Positions 1-5,490 of a DNA stretch of 6,333 nucleotides are shown here, one piece after another. The stretch covers positions 1 to 6,333 of the forward strand of contig JADGED010000144.1 of assembly GCA_016744555.1 (NCBI GenBank), read 5' to 3'. The notes under the pieces are model-generated. The model saw only the letters and a list, made by a program, of their open reading frames with translations. It was not told the DNA's origin and searched no databases. The position numbers were made by a program, and so were the translations under genes. Each line of letters opens with the position of its first letter. Position 1 is the stretch's first letter. The DNA is from Desulfuromonadaceae bacterium (GTDB lineage: Bacteria > Desulfobacterota > Desulfuromonadia > Desulfuromonadales > Geopsychrobacteraceae).

Positions 1-162
1 CACATTTTTCTGTATATCGAAAACATAAAAAAATTATGTCTACGTTCAAATATTCTATTCGAAATTAGTCGCTTTCGATTAATTAAATACTACTGTAAAT
101 TAAGTCTTTCACAAAAATTGAATAAATAAATTTAAAAACTATCTGCGAATTGGTTTTGTTAG
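1..162. other. AT-rich non-coding tail downstream of tatC
   Basis: No convincing coding sequence is seen on either strand before the tatC stop codon. The stretch is very AT-rich and holds two small perfect inverted repeats. One is ACATAA/TTATGT at 23-28 and 34-39 around five A residues. The other is TCGAAA/TTTCGA at 59-64 and 73-78 around an 8-base loop. Reading leftward from tatC there is also a weak AACTA/TAGTT pair followed by a run of T. Any of these could help end tat transcription, but none is a strong GC-rich intrinsic terminator. The neighbouring gene to the left lies outside the window. Confidence 0.5.
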
Positions 163-918
163 TTATTCTGTCGCCTCTATTTCTTCATCAACTACAACTT
201 TTTTCTTCCCAAATAGGCGTGCCACAATAATGCCAACTTCGTACAGAACCACAAAAGGGACTGCTATCGATGCTTGAGAAAAAATATCTGGCGGGGTCAA
301 AACTGCCCCCATAATAAATGCGATTAACAGAGAAAACTTTCTATTCTTAGCCAACCATTTGTGGTCAACAATTCCCAACCGTGCGAGAAAAAAGATAACT
401 ATTGGCAGCTCAAAAACTAGCCCAAAGGCGATCAATAAACGTGAAGAGAGAGTCAAGTACGCCCCCATCGACAACATTGCGCTTACCCCACCAATATTGG
501 TTCCATATTCAACCAGAAAAGTGAATATCATTGGAAAAACGAGGGTAAAACCAAAGTAGGTGCCGGTGCCAAAACACAAGGAACTAAAAAACACAAATGG
601 GAAGGCGAGCTTTTTTTCGTGCCCATACAAAGCTGGGGAGATAAAACTCCAGAGTTGCCAAGCAATGATCGGGAACGCAACCACCAGACCTGCCAACGCC
701 GACACTTTTAAAATAGTAAAAAATGGTTCGGTGGCACTTAGAAACACCAACGAACTCCCCTCGGGAAGAGCCTGTCGAACCGGTGCAGCAATATACTCAA
801 ACAGTTTTTCCCCAAAACTGTAGCAGCCCAAAAATGCAACTAACCACGAAAGCGCCGCAATCATCAAACGTTTACGTAGCTCTCCGAGGTGTTCTGATAT
901 TGCCATGCCATCAGACAT
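163..918 (-). CDS. tatC: Sec-independent protein translocase subunit TatC
   Basis: TatC is the polytopic inner-membrane receptor of the twin-arginine translocase. It binds the RR signal peptide of folded precursors and recruits TatA/TatB. With the start used here the protein has 251 aa (E. coli TatC has 258). It begins with the family's cytoplasmic motif HLGELRKRL, whose Glu14 matches E. coli Glu15, followed by about six hydrophobic segments. SPALYGHEKKL carries the conserved first-periplasmic-loop/cytoplasmic-face Glu (Glu101, E. coli Glu103 region). LTPPDIFSQ contains the conserved Asp (Asp211). The C-terminus is short and charged (FGKKKVVVDEEIEATE). The start is uncertain. ATG codons lie at 939-937, 936-934, 933-931, 918-916 and 906-904, and none has a clear Shine-Dalgarno. 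I chose 918 because it gives an ATGTCTGA overlap with the tatA stop, a common coupling arrangement, and an N-terminus of usual length. The frame stays open to a GTG at 990, which is probably too long. Family call is near certain. Confidence 0.96.
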   Translation of the reverse strand: MSDGMAISEHLGELRKRLMIAALSWLVAFLGCYSFGEKLFEYIAAPVRQALPEGSSLVFLSATEPFFTILKVSALAGLVVAFPIIAWQLWSFISPALYGHEKKLAFPFVFFSSLCFGTGTYFGFTLVFPMIFTFLVEYGTNIGGVSAMLSMGAYLTLSSRLLIAFGLVFELPIVIFFLARLGIVDHKWLAKNRKFSLLIAFIMGAVLTPPDIFSQASIAVPFVVLYEVGIIVARLFGKKKVVVDEEIEATE

Positions 919-1252
919 TGGGCTTTGATCCATCATCATCGGCGTTAGCAGCAAGTTTTTCTGCGACGACTTCTGCAGTAGAAGACTCACTTTCAGCGCT
1001 TGCGGCTGTCTCTATACTTTCGCTGCTAGTAGCACTTTTTGCGTCTTCATTCAGCTTAACAGCCTTGTTATGACGCTCATCTTCAGCTTTAATTTCCAAA
1101 TCTATGGTACTCTTTAGTTCGTTTGTCGCCCGCTTGAATTCAGCAAACCCCTTACCTAATGAGCGAGCAAGATCTGGAAGTTTTTTCGGACCGAGAATAA
1201 CCAGTGCGAGTGCAGCAATGATTAACATTTCAGTCATACCAATTCCAAACAT
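911..1252 (-). CDS. Twin-arginine translocase TatA/TatB-family subunit
   Basis: A single-span Tat component of 113 aa. In order it shows a short N-terminus with a polar Glu8 (MFGIGMTE), a hydrophobic helix at about residues 9-20, the Gly21-Pro22 hinge (ILGPKKLP), an amphipathic helix at about 26-48 (DLARSLGKGFAEFKRATNEL), and a long low-complexity acidic Ala/Ser/Glu tail from about 66. The LGP hinge and MFGIG start resemble TatB-type proteins more than classical TatA, which has an FG before the amphipathic helix. Such genes in this lineage are annotated either way, so I leave the symbol blank. The start is well supported: AGGA at 1264-1261 sits 8 bases upstream of ATG. It lies directly upstream of tatC and overlaps it, so the two are surely co-transcribed, probably from the promoter at 1340-1312. 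The family is clear; the choice of TatA or TatB role is an inference. Confidence 0.93.
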   Translation of the reverse strand: MFGIGMTEMLIIAALALVILGPKKLPDLARSLGKGFAEFKRATNELKSTIDLEIKAEDERHNKAVKLNEDAKSATSSESIETAASAESESSTAEVVAEKLAANADDDGSKPNV

Positions 1253-1298
1253 ATATGTTTTCCTCTCAGCTTAATTATTTGCCTACCACTTATAACGT

Positions 1299-1332
1299 GG
1301 TTAACCCGGCGAGGATAGCCCTAGAGTTAACC
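1299..1332. repeat. Paired GTTAAC palindromes (inverted repeat GGTTAAC/GTTAACC) over the tat promoter
   Basis: GGTTAAC at 1299-1305 and GTTAACC at 1326-1332 form a perfect 7-bp inverted repeat, extendable to 9 bp (1297-1305 with 1326-1334) if one G-T pair is allowed. Each arm holds the self-complementary hexamer GTTAAC. The two hexamers are 26 bp apart centre to centre and bracket the proposed -10 box of the leftward tat promoter, one in its spacer and one near its predicted start point. This is the geometry of an operator pair or of a small hairpin in the tat leader. The binding protein, if any, is unknown. Confidence 0.4.
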
Positions 1333-1340
1333 GCTGTCAA
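1312..1340 (-). promoter_or_regulatory. Sigma70-type promoter for tatA-tatC
   Basis: Reading leftward, a perfect -35 box TTGACA lies at 1340-1335, then a 17-base spacer, then TATCCT at 1317-1312 as a -10 box (4 of 6 to TATAAT). This predicts a transcript starting near 1305 with a leader of about 50 bases ahead of the tatA ribosome site. Seen directly in sequence; activity is inferred. Confidence 0.6.
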
Positions 1341-1356
1341 GCGTTCGGAACCGCTG
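1329..1356. repeat. Direct repeat AACCGCTG, 20-bp period, in the tat/nadA intergenic region
   Basis: AACCGCTG occurs at 1329-1336 and again at 1349-1356, exactly 20 bp apart, close to two helical turns. Between the copies and running into the second one is the odd-centred palindrome GTTCGGAAC (1343-1351). The repeats lie between the two outward-facing -35 boxes, where a regulator could influence both promoters. No known operator was recognised. Confidence 0.4.
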
Positions 1357-1362
1357 AAGTGA

Positions 1363-1392
1363 TTGACATATCAAGAAACTTTAGTCTACCAT
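1363..1392 (+). promoter_or_regulatory. Sigma70-type promoter for nadA
   Basis: A perfect TTGACA at 1363-1368 is followed after 18 bases by TACCAT at 1387-1392 (4 of 6 to TATAAT). This would start transcription near 1399 and give a short leader of about 35 bases before nadA. The -35 is strong and the -10 only fair, so the exact -10 is uncertain. Confidence 0.5.
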
Positions 1393-1417
1393 TCAGGCTC
1401 ATTTTTATTCTGCATAC

Positions 1418-1425
1418 AAAGGTGA
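1418..1425 (+). promoter_or_regulatory. Ribosome binding site of nadA
   Basis: AAAGGTGA lies 9 bases upstream of the ATG at 1435 and is a good Shine-Dalgarno match. It fixes the nadA start. Confidence 0.7.
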
Positions 1426-1434
1426 CACAGACTG

Positions 1435-2352
1435 ATGAATCAAAAATCGTTACAACAACAAATCAAGCAACTGGCTGCTGAGCGTGGCGCCCTCTTAATC
1501 GCCCATAATTATGAGCGCGATGAGATACAGGAAATTGCCGATATTACAGGTGATTCTCTGGCACTATCAATAGAAGCTGAAAATACCGATAAACAGGTTA
1601 TCGTTTTTTGTGGCGTCCACTTCATGGCCGAGAGTGCTGCGATTCTCGCTCCTGAGAAAACGGTACTATTGCCACGGGCTGATGCCGGTTGTCCAATGGC
1701 TGACATGGTAACCCCAGAGAGCTTGCGGGCGTTAAAACAACAGCACCCAGACGCTACGGTTGTCACCTATGTTAATACCAGTGCCGCCGTAAAAGCCGAA
1801 AGTGACATTTGCTGCACTAGCTCCAATGCCATCAGTGTCGCTCGCTCAATTGAAGCGAAAAAACTGTTACTGGTTCCCGACCGTAACCTAGGTCACTATA
1901 TTGCTAGTCAGGTGCCGGAAAAAGAGTGTATCCTCTGGGAAGGCTTTTGCCCCACCCACGACCAGCTAAAAGTTGCTGAGATAAAGCAAGCTAAAGCTGA
2001 ACATCCCGATGCACCATTTATGGTTCACCCAGAATGCCCACCGGCAATTTTGGAACTGGCAGATCATATCTGTTCGACCAGCGGCATGTACGAGTACGCA
2101 ACAAAAAGCCCAGCCCAAAAGTTCATTGTTGGCACCGAAAACGGTATCCTTTGGCGTTTGCGTAAGGAAAATCCAAATAAAGAATTTATCATGCCGAGCC
2201 GGTCACTGGTGTGCCCAGACATGAAATTAACCCGTCTGGAAGATGTGCTTAAATGTCTGCAAACAATGGAACCGCAAGTAACTGTTCCTGAAAACATTCG
2301 CATTAAAGCCAAGCAAGCCCTTGATAAAATGTTAGCAATTCCACGCGATTAA
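1435..2352 (+). CDS. nadA: Quinolinate synthase (NadA)
   Basis: NadA is a cytoplasmic [4Fe-4S] enzyme. It condenses iminoaspartate from NadB with dihydroxyacetone phosphate to give quinolinate, the pyridine precursor of NAD. At 305 aa it belongs to the shorter form of the family (about 300 aa, against 347 in E. coli). Visible signatures are HNYERDEIQEIADITGDSL at about 24-42, FCGVHFMAESA at 58-68, ADAGCPMADM at 82-91, EGFCPTHDQL at 169-178, HPECPPA at 198-204, STSGM at 214-218 and VGTENG at 232-237. The three cysteines expected to hold the cluster are Cys86, Cys172 and Cys260 (LVCPDMK). Other cysteines (126, 127, 201, 213, 274) are probably not ligands. The start has a good ribosome site and matches family length. 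It is a single gene, divergent from tatA and convergent with the next gene; no nadB or nadC is in view. The call is very secure. Confidence 0.98.
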   Translation: MNQKSLQQQIKQLAAERGALLIAHNYERDEIQEIADITGDSLALSIEAENTDKQVIVFCGVHFMAESAAILAPEKTVLLPRADAGCPMADMVTPESLRALKQQHPDATVVTYVNTSAAVKAESDICCTSSNAISVARSIEAKKLLLVPDRNLGHYIASQVPEKECILWEGFCPTHDQLKVAEIKQAKAEHPDAPFMVHPECPPAILELADHICSTSGMYEYATKSPAQKFIVGTENGILWRLRKENPNKEFIMPSRSLVCPDMKLTRLEDVLKCLQTMEPQVTVPENIRIKAKQALDKMLAIPRD

Positions 2353-2372
2353 TCATCCAAACAGGTAAATTT

Positions 2373-2412
2373 CACCCTACAGTACAATAAAACTACTATT
2401 GTGCTGTAGGTG
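2373..2412. terminator. Long stem-loop at the convergent ends of nadA and the 122-aa gene
   Basis: The arms 2373-2389 and 2397-2412 pair over 14 continuous positions (one G-U in the rightward transcript, A-C in the leftward one), then a single-base bulge at 2375 and two more pairs. The loop is 7 bases. Its position between convergent stop codons suggests a bidirectional transcription end. It lacks a clean T run on either side (TTTA on the right, AAATTT on the left), so it may instead act as an RNA-end-protecting or Rho-assisted structure. The right arm is also the coding sequence for the last residues of the leftward gene. Confidence 0.6.
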
Positions 2413-2764
2413 CTGGTTTATCCTGCGGCTTTGCTTCGGGAAAACTCTGCGCAATTTTCAGCATCGCAGTTTCTACTTCAAGTTTCATCTTTGCAATACC
2501 GGCATCGCTTAGCTGTAAAGATTCTTCGCTTAAGCGTTCCAGCATTCCATCTGCTTCAATCCCACGCATCGCTTTTAACAACGCAAACTTAATCTTCTTA
2601 TCCTCAGTATCATCGCCAACCATTTCTACAAACCGGCTCGCTAACTCTATATTTTTCTCGTTTATTAATTCTTTTTGCGCAAACGGTGTATTTGCTTGCC
2701 TTACAAATTTACTTAAAAATAAATATATAACTGTTTGCCATAATTCTTGATTAAATGAAGCCAC
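2396..2764 (-). CDS. Hypothetical protein, 122 aa, family not recognised
   Basis: I do not recognise this protein. It is predicted to start with GTG at 2764-2762, and a strong AAAGGA ribosome site (2778-2773) 8 bases upstream supports both the gene and that start. The chain is soluble-looking and helical: an amphipathic or hydrophobic N-terminal helix at about 8-22 (LWQTVIYLFLSKFVR), a charged middle at about 30-105 (EKNIELASRFVEMVGDD, DKKIKFALLKAMRGIEADGMLERL), and a Pro/Ala/Lys/Gln tail from about 108. It has no Cys, no His, no signal peptide and no clear membrane span or catalytic motif. It stands alone between spacers, converging with nadA. It could be a small lineage-specific helical adaptor, but nothing in the sequence says so. 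Being a real gene is likely from the ribosome site and amino-acid composition; function is unknown. Confidence 0.75.
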   Translation of the reverse strand: MASFNQELWQTVIYLFLSKFVRQANTPFAQKELINEKNIELASRFVEMVGDDTEDKKIKFALLKAMRGIEADGMLERLSEESLQLSDAGIAKMKLEVETAMLKIAQSFPEAKPQDKPAPTAQ

Positions 2765-2896
2765 TTAATAATTCCTTTCTCTGAACAATGTTACCGACAT
2801 TATTTAACGCCACATATTGAAAGTAAGCAGTGCTATACAACAAGCAGCTTATTTACAATATTAACTACAAAGATACAATCATTGAAAGTATGACGC
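2765..2896. other. Spacer between the pseudouridine synthase and the 122-aa gene
   Basis: This 132-bp AT-rich gap holds the ribosome site of the 122-aa gene and, just upstream of it in the leftward leader, a small hairpin AATGT/ACATT (2787-2791 with 2797-2801, loop of 5). I see no convincing terminator for the upstream pseudouridine synthase gene and no good -35/-10 pair, although a promoter for the 122-aa gene probably lies here. Confidence 0.45.
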
Positions 2897-3787
2897 TTAT
2901 TGCTCTATCCCTAGTTGCGGCAAAAAACGTGCTAATTCTTTCGGTAAGGGACAATTGATATCAACCTGTTGCTTACTAAATGGATCAACAAAAGTAAGGC
3001 GCCGACAGTGAAGGAAAAGCCTAGGCAGCTTTCTATGACAAATGCCGCGATAACGGCGGTCGCCAAAAAGTGGGTGGCCGGCATCAGAAAACTGTCGCCG
3101 GATTTGGTGCTGCCGACCTGTCTGTAACTGAATTTCAACTAACGATGCATTATCACTACTAACCAGAGTATTATAGCTACTACGTGCTTCTTTAATCTTC
3201 CCTTTGGCAGGAATATCACTAAGCAATTCACCACGGCCAAGGAGCTTGCCACTTACTAGCGCCAAATAGACTTTCGTCACCTCCCCCTGCATAAAAATTT
3301 TCCCGAGTTCTGAGCAACCTTTCCTCCCTTTACCAAACAGCACAGGTCCCGATGTTTCCAAGTCAAGACGCTGAATTGGGGCAGCTTGAAAGGTTTCACC
3401 ACGGGCAGCTAAAAAGGCAGCTACCCTAGTGGTAAGATTATCACGCTCATGCCCTTTACCATTATGTATTGCCAAACCTGCAGGCTTATATACCACCAAC
3501 ATTTCACGTGATTCGAACAACACTTCCACCTCAGGCTGTTGCGGTTTTGACGGCTCAATAGGTTGCGGATTAGCAATCAAATCGAGCAACCTCGTGCTAT
3601 CTGGCAACAAAACAGTCTCATCAGCACCAACAGTATCACCCTCTCGAAGGGTTTTATCCGCACTCGTAACCTTCCCTTTTTTCAATAGTTGACGGAAATA
3701 AGCAGGTGGCGCACCAGGAACCCACTGAGAAAGTAATTGCTCTATTGGCAGAATCTCTTCTGCTTTTGTTACGACAAATCTAGGCAT
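2897..3787 (-). CDS. RluA-family RNA pseudouridine synthase
   Basis: This enzyme isomerises specific uridines to pseudouridine in rRNA or tRNA in the cytoplasm. The 296-aa chain has an S4-like RNA-binding region at about 13-62 (PAYFRQLLKKGKVT, LREGDTV), a linker rich in Pro and Gln at about 73-86, and then the catalytic domain. That domain starts with EVLFESREMLVVYKPAGLAIHNG at 88-110, contains the active-site motif RLDLETSG with catalytic Asp142, and has the conserved LQTGRQHQIRRQF at 221-233 followed by HPLFGDRRYRG. The motif residue before RLD is Gln139, where His is common. Architecture fits RluC/RluD-type large-subunit rRNA synthases, but the target uridine cannot be read from sequence, so no symbol is given. 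The start has GGAG at 3802-3799, 11 bases upstream, slightly long but acceptable. It lies 81 bp downstream of the aminotransferase on the same strand and may share its transcript. Confidence 0.94.
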   Translation of the reverse strand: MPRFVVTKAEEILPIEQLLSQWVPGAPPAYFRQLLKKGKVTSADKTLREGDTVGADETVLLPDSTRLLDLIANPQPIEPSKPQQPEVEVLFESREMLVVYKPAGLAIHNGKGHERDNLTTRVAAFLAARGETFQAAPIQRLDLETSGPVLFGKGRKGCSELGKIFMQGEVTKVYLALVSGKLLGRGELLSDIPAKGKIKEARSSYNTLVSSDNASLVEIQLQTGRQHQIRRQFSDAGHPLFGDRRYRGICHRKLPRLFLHCRRLTFVDPFSKQQVDINCPLPKELARFLPQLGIEQ

Positions 3788-3805
3788 AAAAAAATGTGCT
3801 CCAAT

Positions 3806-3838
3806 CTTGAATCAGTTCAAGGCTCCCCTGCAACAGGG
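3806..3838 (-). other. Tandem small hairpins in the leader of the pseudouridine synthase gene
   Basis: In the 81-bp gap, CTTGAA/TTCAAG (3806-3811 with 3816-3821, loop TCAG) and CCCTG/CAGGG (3826-3830 with 3834-3838, loop CAA) are two perfect adjacent stems. In the leftward transcript a run of T comes before the GC stem, and the next T run (3794-3788) abuts the start codon after the ribosome site. They therefore do not look like an ordinary intrinsic terminator of the aminotransferase gene. A leader structure or mRNA processing element is possible. Confidence 0.4.
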
Positions 3839-3868
3839 AAAAAATATTTTATAGCTGGAAATTACTAT

Positions 3869-4729
3869 TTATGAGCAGTTCATATCCAGGTGCAATTCTG
3901 CTCTAAGCTTCCGAGAAATGCTACCAACTTGGCCGCTACCTATATTGTAGCTATCAACCTTTACTACCGGCATCACCTCAAGCGAAGTAGAAGTGATAAA
4001 TACCTCATCGGCACAAAGTAAATCTTGAATTTTGTACTCACCAGCAATAACTCGTAGGTCGAGTTTTGTTTCGCACAACCGCATTATAGTCGCCCTTGTT
4101 ACCCCTTCTAGTAGTCCGGTAGAAACGCTGGGGGTAAAAACTAACTCGCCCTGAATCCAAAAAATATTTGATGCCGATCCCTCGCAAATATGCTCCTTGT
4201 TATTGAGCATAATAACCTCAGTCAAACCAGCAGCTTTAGCTTCTAGCTTGCCGAGTAAACTATTAAGATTACTGATCGATTTTATTTTTGGATTAATCGC
4301 TTCAGGAGCATTACGCCGAGTTTGTCCCACTTGTAAAGCAATACCATTTTCATAATAATTTTCTTCAAACCCTTGTAGTTCTCGCCCAATAATCAAGCAG
4401 GTAAGTTTACTATCAAGGTTACGCTTAAAACCAATTTGCCCTTCACCGCGGGTGATGGTTATCCGGTAATAAGCATTTTGCAAACCATTTAATTCCCGCA
4501 ACTGTAGCAATATCTCTTCTAGCTGCTGCTGGGTTAAATCAACCCGATAAGACAATGCAGCCGCAGATTGCAACAGACGCTGATAGTGACTTGGAAATTG
4601 ATATAAATGATTACCAATCGAGCGGAAACTTTCAAAAATCCCATCACCATACAAAAAACCCTGATCAAAAACCGATATTTTTGCATCAGCGCTATTGATG
4701 AATTTGCCATTGAGATAGACGTAATCCAT
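3869..4729 (-). CDS. Class IV PLP-dependent aminotransferase (branched-chain / D-amino-acid / aminodeoxychorismate lyase type)
   Basis: A fold-type IV pyridoxal-phosphate enzyme of 286 aa, cytoplasmic. Visible family signatures are VYLNGKFINSADAKISVFDQGFLYGDGIFESFR-type N-terminus (residues 4-36), an RITITRGEG strand at 89-97, NPKIKSISNLNS with the likely Schiff-base Lys150, EGSASNIFW at 183-191 with cofactor-contacting Glu183, and LLEGVTRATIMRL at 206-218 before a C-terminal DEVFITSTSLEVMPV segment. The family includes IlvE, D-amino-acid transaminase and PabC. The active-site lysine context (IKS) is closest to the D-alanine-transaminase style, but the substrate cannot be assigned, so no symbol is given. 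The frame stays open for 42 codons upstream, but that extension runs through the rubrerythrin terminator. The internal ATG at 4729-4727 has AGGA (4741-4738) 8 bases upstream and matches the family N-terminus, so it is chosen. Confidence 0.93.
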   Translation of the reverse strand: MDYVYLNGKFINSADAKISVFDQGFLYGDGIFESFRSIGNHLYQFPSHYQRLLQSAAALSYRVDLTQQQLEEILLQLRELNGLQNAYYRITITRGEGQIGFKRNLDSKLTCLIIGRELQGFEENYYENGIALQVGQTRRNAPEAINPKIKSISNLNSLLGKLEAKAAGLTEVIMLNNKEHICEGSASNIFWIQGELVFTPSVSTGLLEGVTRATIMRLCETKLDLRVIAGEYKIQDLLCADEVFITSTSLEVMPVVKVDSYNIGSGQVGSISRKLRAELHLDMNCS

Positions 4730-4836
4730 GGGTTCAATCCTAAGTCTAAAAACTAATAATATGAAAGTAACTTTTTTATATGGAGCGAGCTTAGTAGTTA
4801 TAGCGTAAAAGACAAACAGAGGATATGGAAGAAAAG

Positions 4837-4875
4837 AAAAGCGCCACCTCTGCACAAAACAAAGGTGACGCTTTT
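4837..4875 (-). terminator. Rho-independent terminator of the rubrerythrin gene
   Basis: In the leftward transcript, AAAAGCGTCACCT (4875-4863) pairs over all 13 positions with AGGTGGCGCTTTT (4849-4837), with one G-U wobble and a 13-base loop. It is followed by a pyrimidine-rich CTTTTCTTCC. The A-tract, GC core and T-tract are a textbook intrinsic terminator 23 bases past the rubrerythrin stop codon. It isolates rbr (and perhaps hflC) from the aminotransferase downstream. Confidence 0.9.
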
Positions 4876-4898
4876 AGTCTAACGGTAGTACTAAAGCT

Positions 4899-5447
4899 TT
4901 ATGCGCCGAAAAAGCGCTTAAGCAGACCGGCAAATGCAGAGCCGTGACGTGCTTCGTCTTTACACATTTCATGAACGGTATCATGAATAGCATCAAGGTT
5001 AAGTTGCTTAGCTTTAGTCGCCAACATTTTCTTGCCAGCACAAGCACCGTGCTCAGCTTCAACCCGCATCTGTAGGTTAGTTTTGGTGTCGGCAACAACC
5101 ACTTCGCCTAGCAACTCGGCAAACTTAGCAGCATGCTCAGCCTCTTCCCAAGCAATCCGCTTGTAGGCTTCAGCAATCTCTGGATAACCTTCACGGTCAG
5201 CCTGACGACCCATAGCTAGATACATACCAACTTCGGTACACTCACCGGTAAAGTTAGCACGTAGACCATCGATAATCTCTTGATCAACATCTTTAGCTAC
5301 ACCAATACGATGCTCATCTGCCCAAGCAAGACCTTCAGTTGCTTGCTCGATAAACTTATCTGGACCAACACCACAGGTAGGACACTTCTCTGGTGGATTT
5401 TCGCCTTCATGAACATAACCACAAACAGTACAAACCCATTTTTTCAT
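4899..5447 (-). CDS. Rubrerythrin, reverse type (N-terminal rubredoxin domain, C-terminal diiron domain)
   Basis: Rubrerythrins are cytoplasmic non-haem iron proteins of anaerobes that reduce hydrogen peroxide, usually with electrons from NAD(P)H through a rubredoxin-type partner. The 182-aa chain begins with a rubredoxin-like iron site, Cys6-x2-Cys9-Gly and Cys22-x2-Cys25-Gly, within about 35 residues. A ferritin-like four-helix domain follows. Its candidate diiron ligands are in GECTEVG (Glu69/Glu72), EEAEH (Glu102, His105), VEAEH (Glu130, His133) and DEARH (Glu165, His168). Classical rubrerythrin carries rubredoxin at the C-terminus; the order here is that of the reverse rubrerythrins known from clostridia. 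The start is firm: AGGAG at 5460-5456, 8 bases upstream of ATG. It lies 43 bp downstream of hflC and ends at a strong terminator. No PerR-like box was recognised in the short gap. The electron donor is not in view. Confidence 0.96.
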   Translation of the reverse strand: MKKWVCTVCGYVHEGENPPEKCPTCGVGPDKFIEQATEGLAWADEHRIGVAKDVDQEIIDGLRANFTGECTEVGMYLAMGRQADREGYPEIAEAYKRIAWEEAEHAAKFAELLGEVVVADTKTNLQMRVEAEHGACAGKKMLATKAKQLNLDAIHDTVHEMCKDEARHGSAFAGLLKRFFGA

Positions 5448-5471
5448 CGTTTAATCTCCTAATTTGATATT

Positions 5472-5485
5472 GTCGCCCTAGCGAC
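5472..5485 (-). other. Small GC hairpin in the hflC-rubrerythrin gap
   Basis: GTCGC (5472-5476) and GCGAC (5481-5485) form a perfect 5-bp stem with a 4-base loop, placed between the hflC stop codon and the rubrerythrin ribosome site. There is no T run after it in the leftward direction, so it is not a standard terminator. It could protect a processed rbr mRNA end or partly attenuate read-through. Low confidence in any role. Confidence 0.35.
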
Positions 5486-5490
5486 CGTTG

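Noticed and set aside
23..78. Possible CRISPR-like or attachment-site repeats in the left non-coding tail
   Set aside because: The inverted repeats are only 6 bp, unrelated to each other and in very AT-rich sequence where such pairs arise by chance; no repeated unit or integrase gene is present.
919..990. Upstream GTG start for tatC giving 275 aa
   Set aside because: It would lie deep within tatA, lacks a ribosome site, and adds residues not expected in front of the HLGELRKRL motif.
1297..1334. tRNA-like or riboswitch-like fold around the GTTAAC repeats
   Set aside because: Only one 7-9 bp stem with a weak inner GGC/GCC pairing is present; no cloverleaf, TPsiC loop or known riboswitch core could be found, and the promoter interpretation explains the position better.
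1509..1766. Leftward ORF inside nadA, and similar ORFs opposite tatC, tatA, rubrerythrin and the pseudouridine synthase
   Set aside because: They lie wholly or largely within well-supported genes in other frames, have no ribosome sites or recognisable motifs, and show the composition of antisense shadows.
4730..4855. N-terminal extension of the aminotransferase by 42 residues
   Set aside because: It overlaps the rubrerythrin terminator, has no family similarity, and the internal ATG at 4729 has a good ribosome site and the expected family N-terminus.
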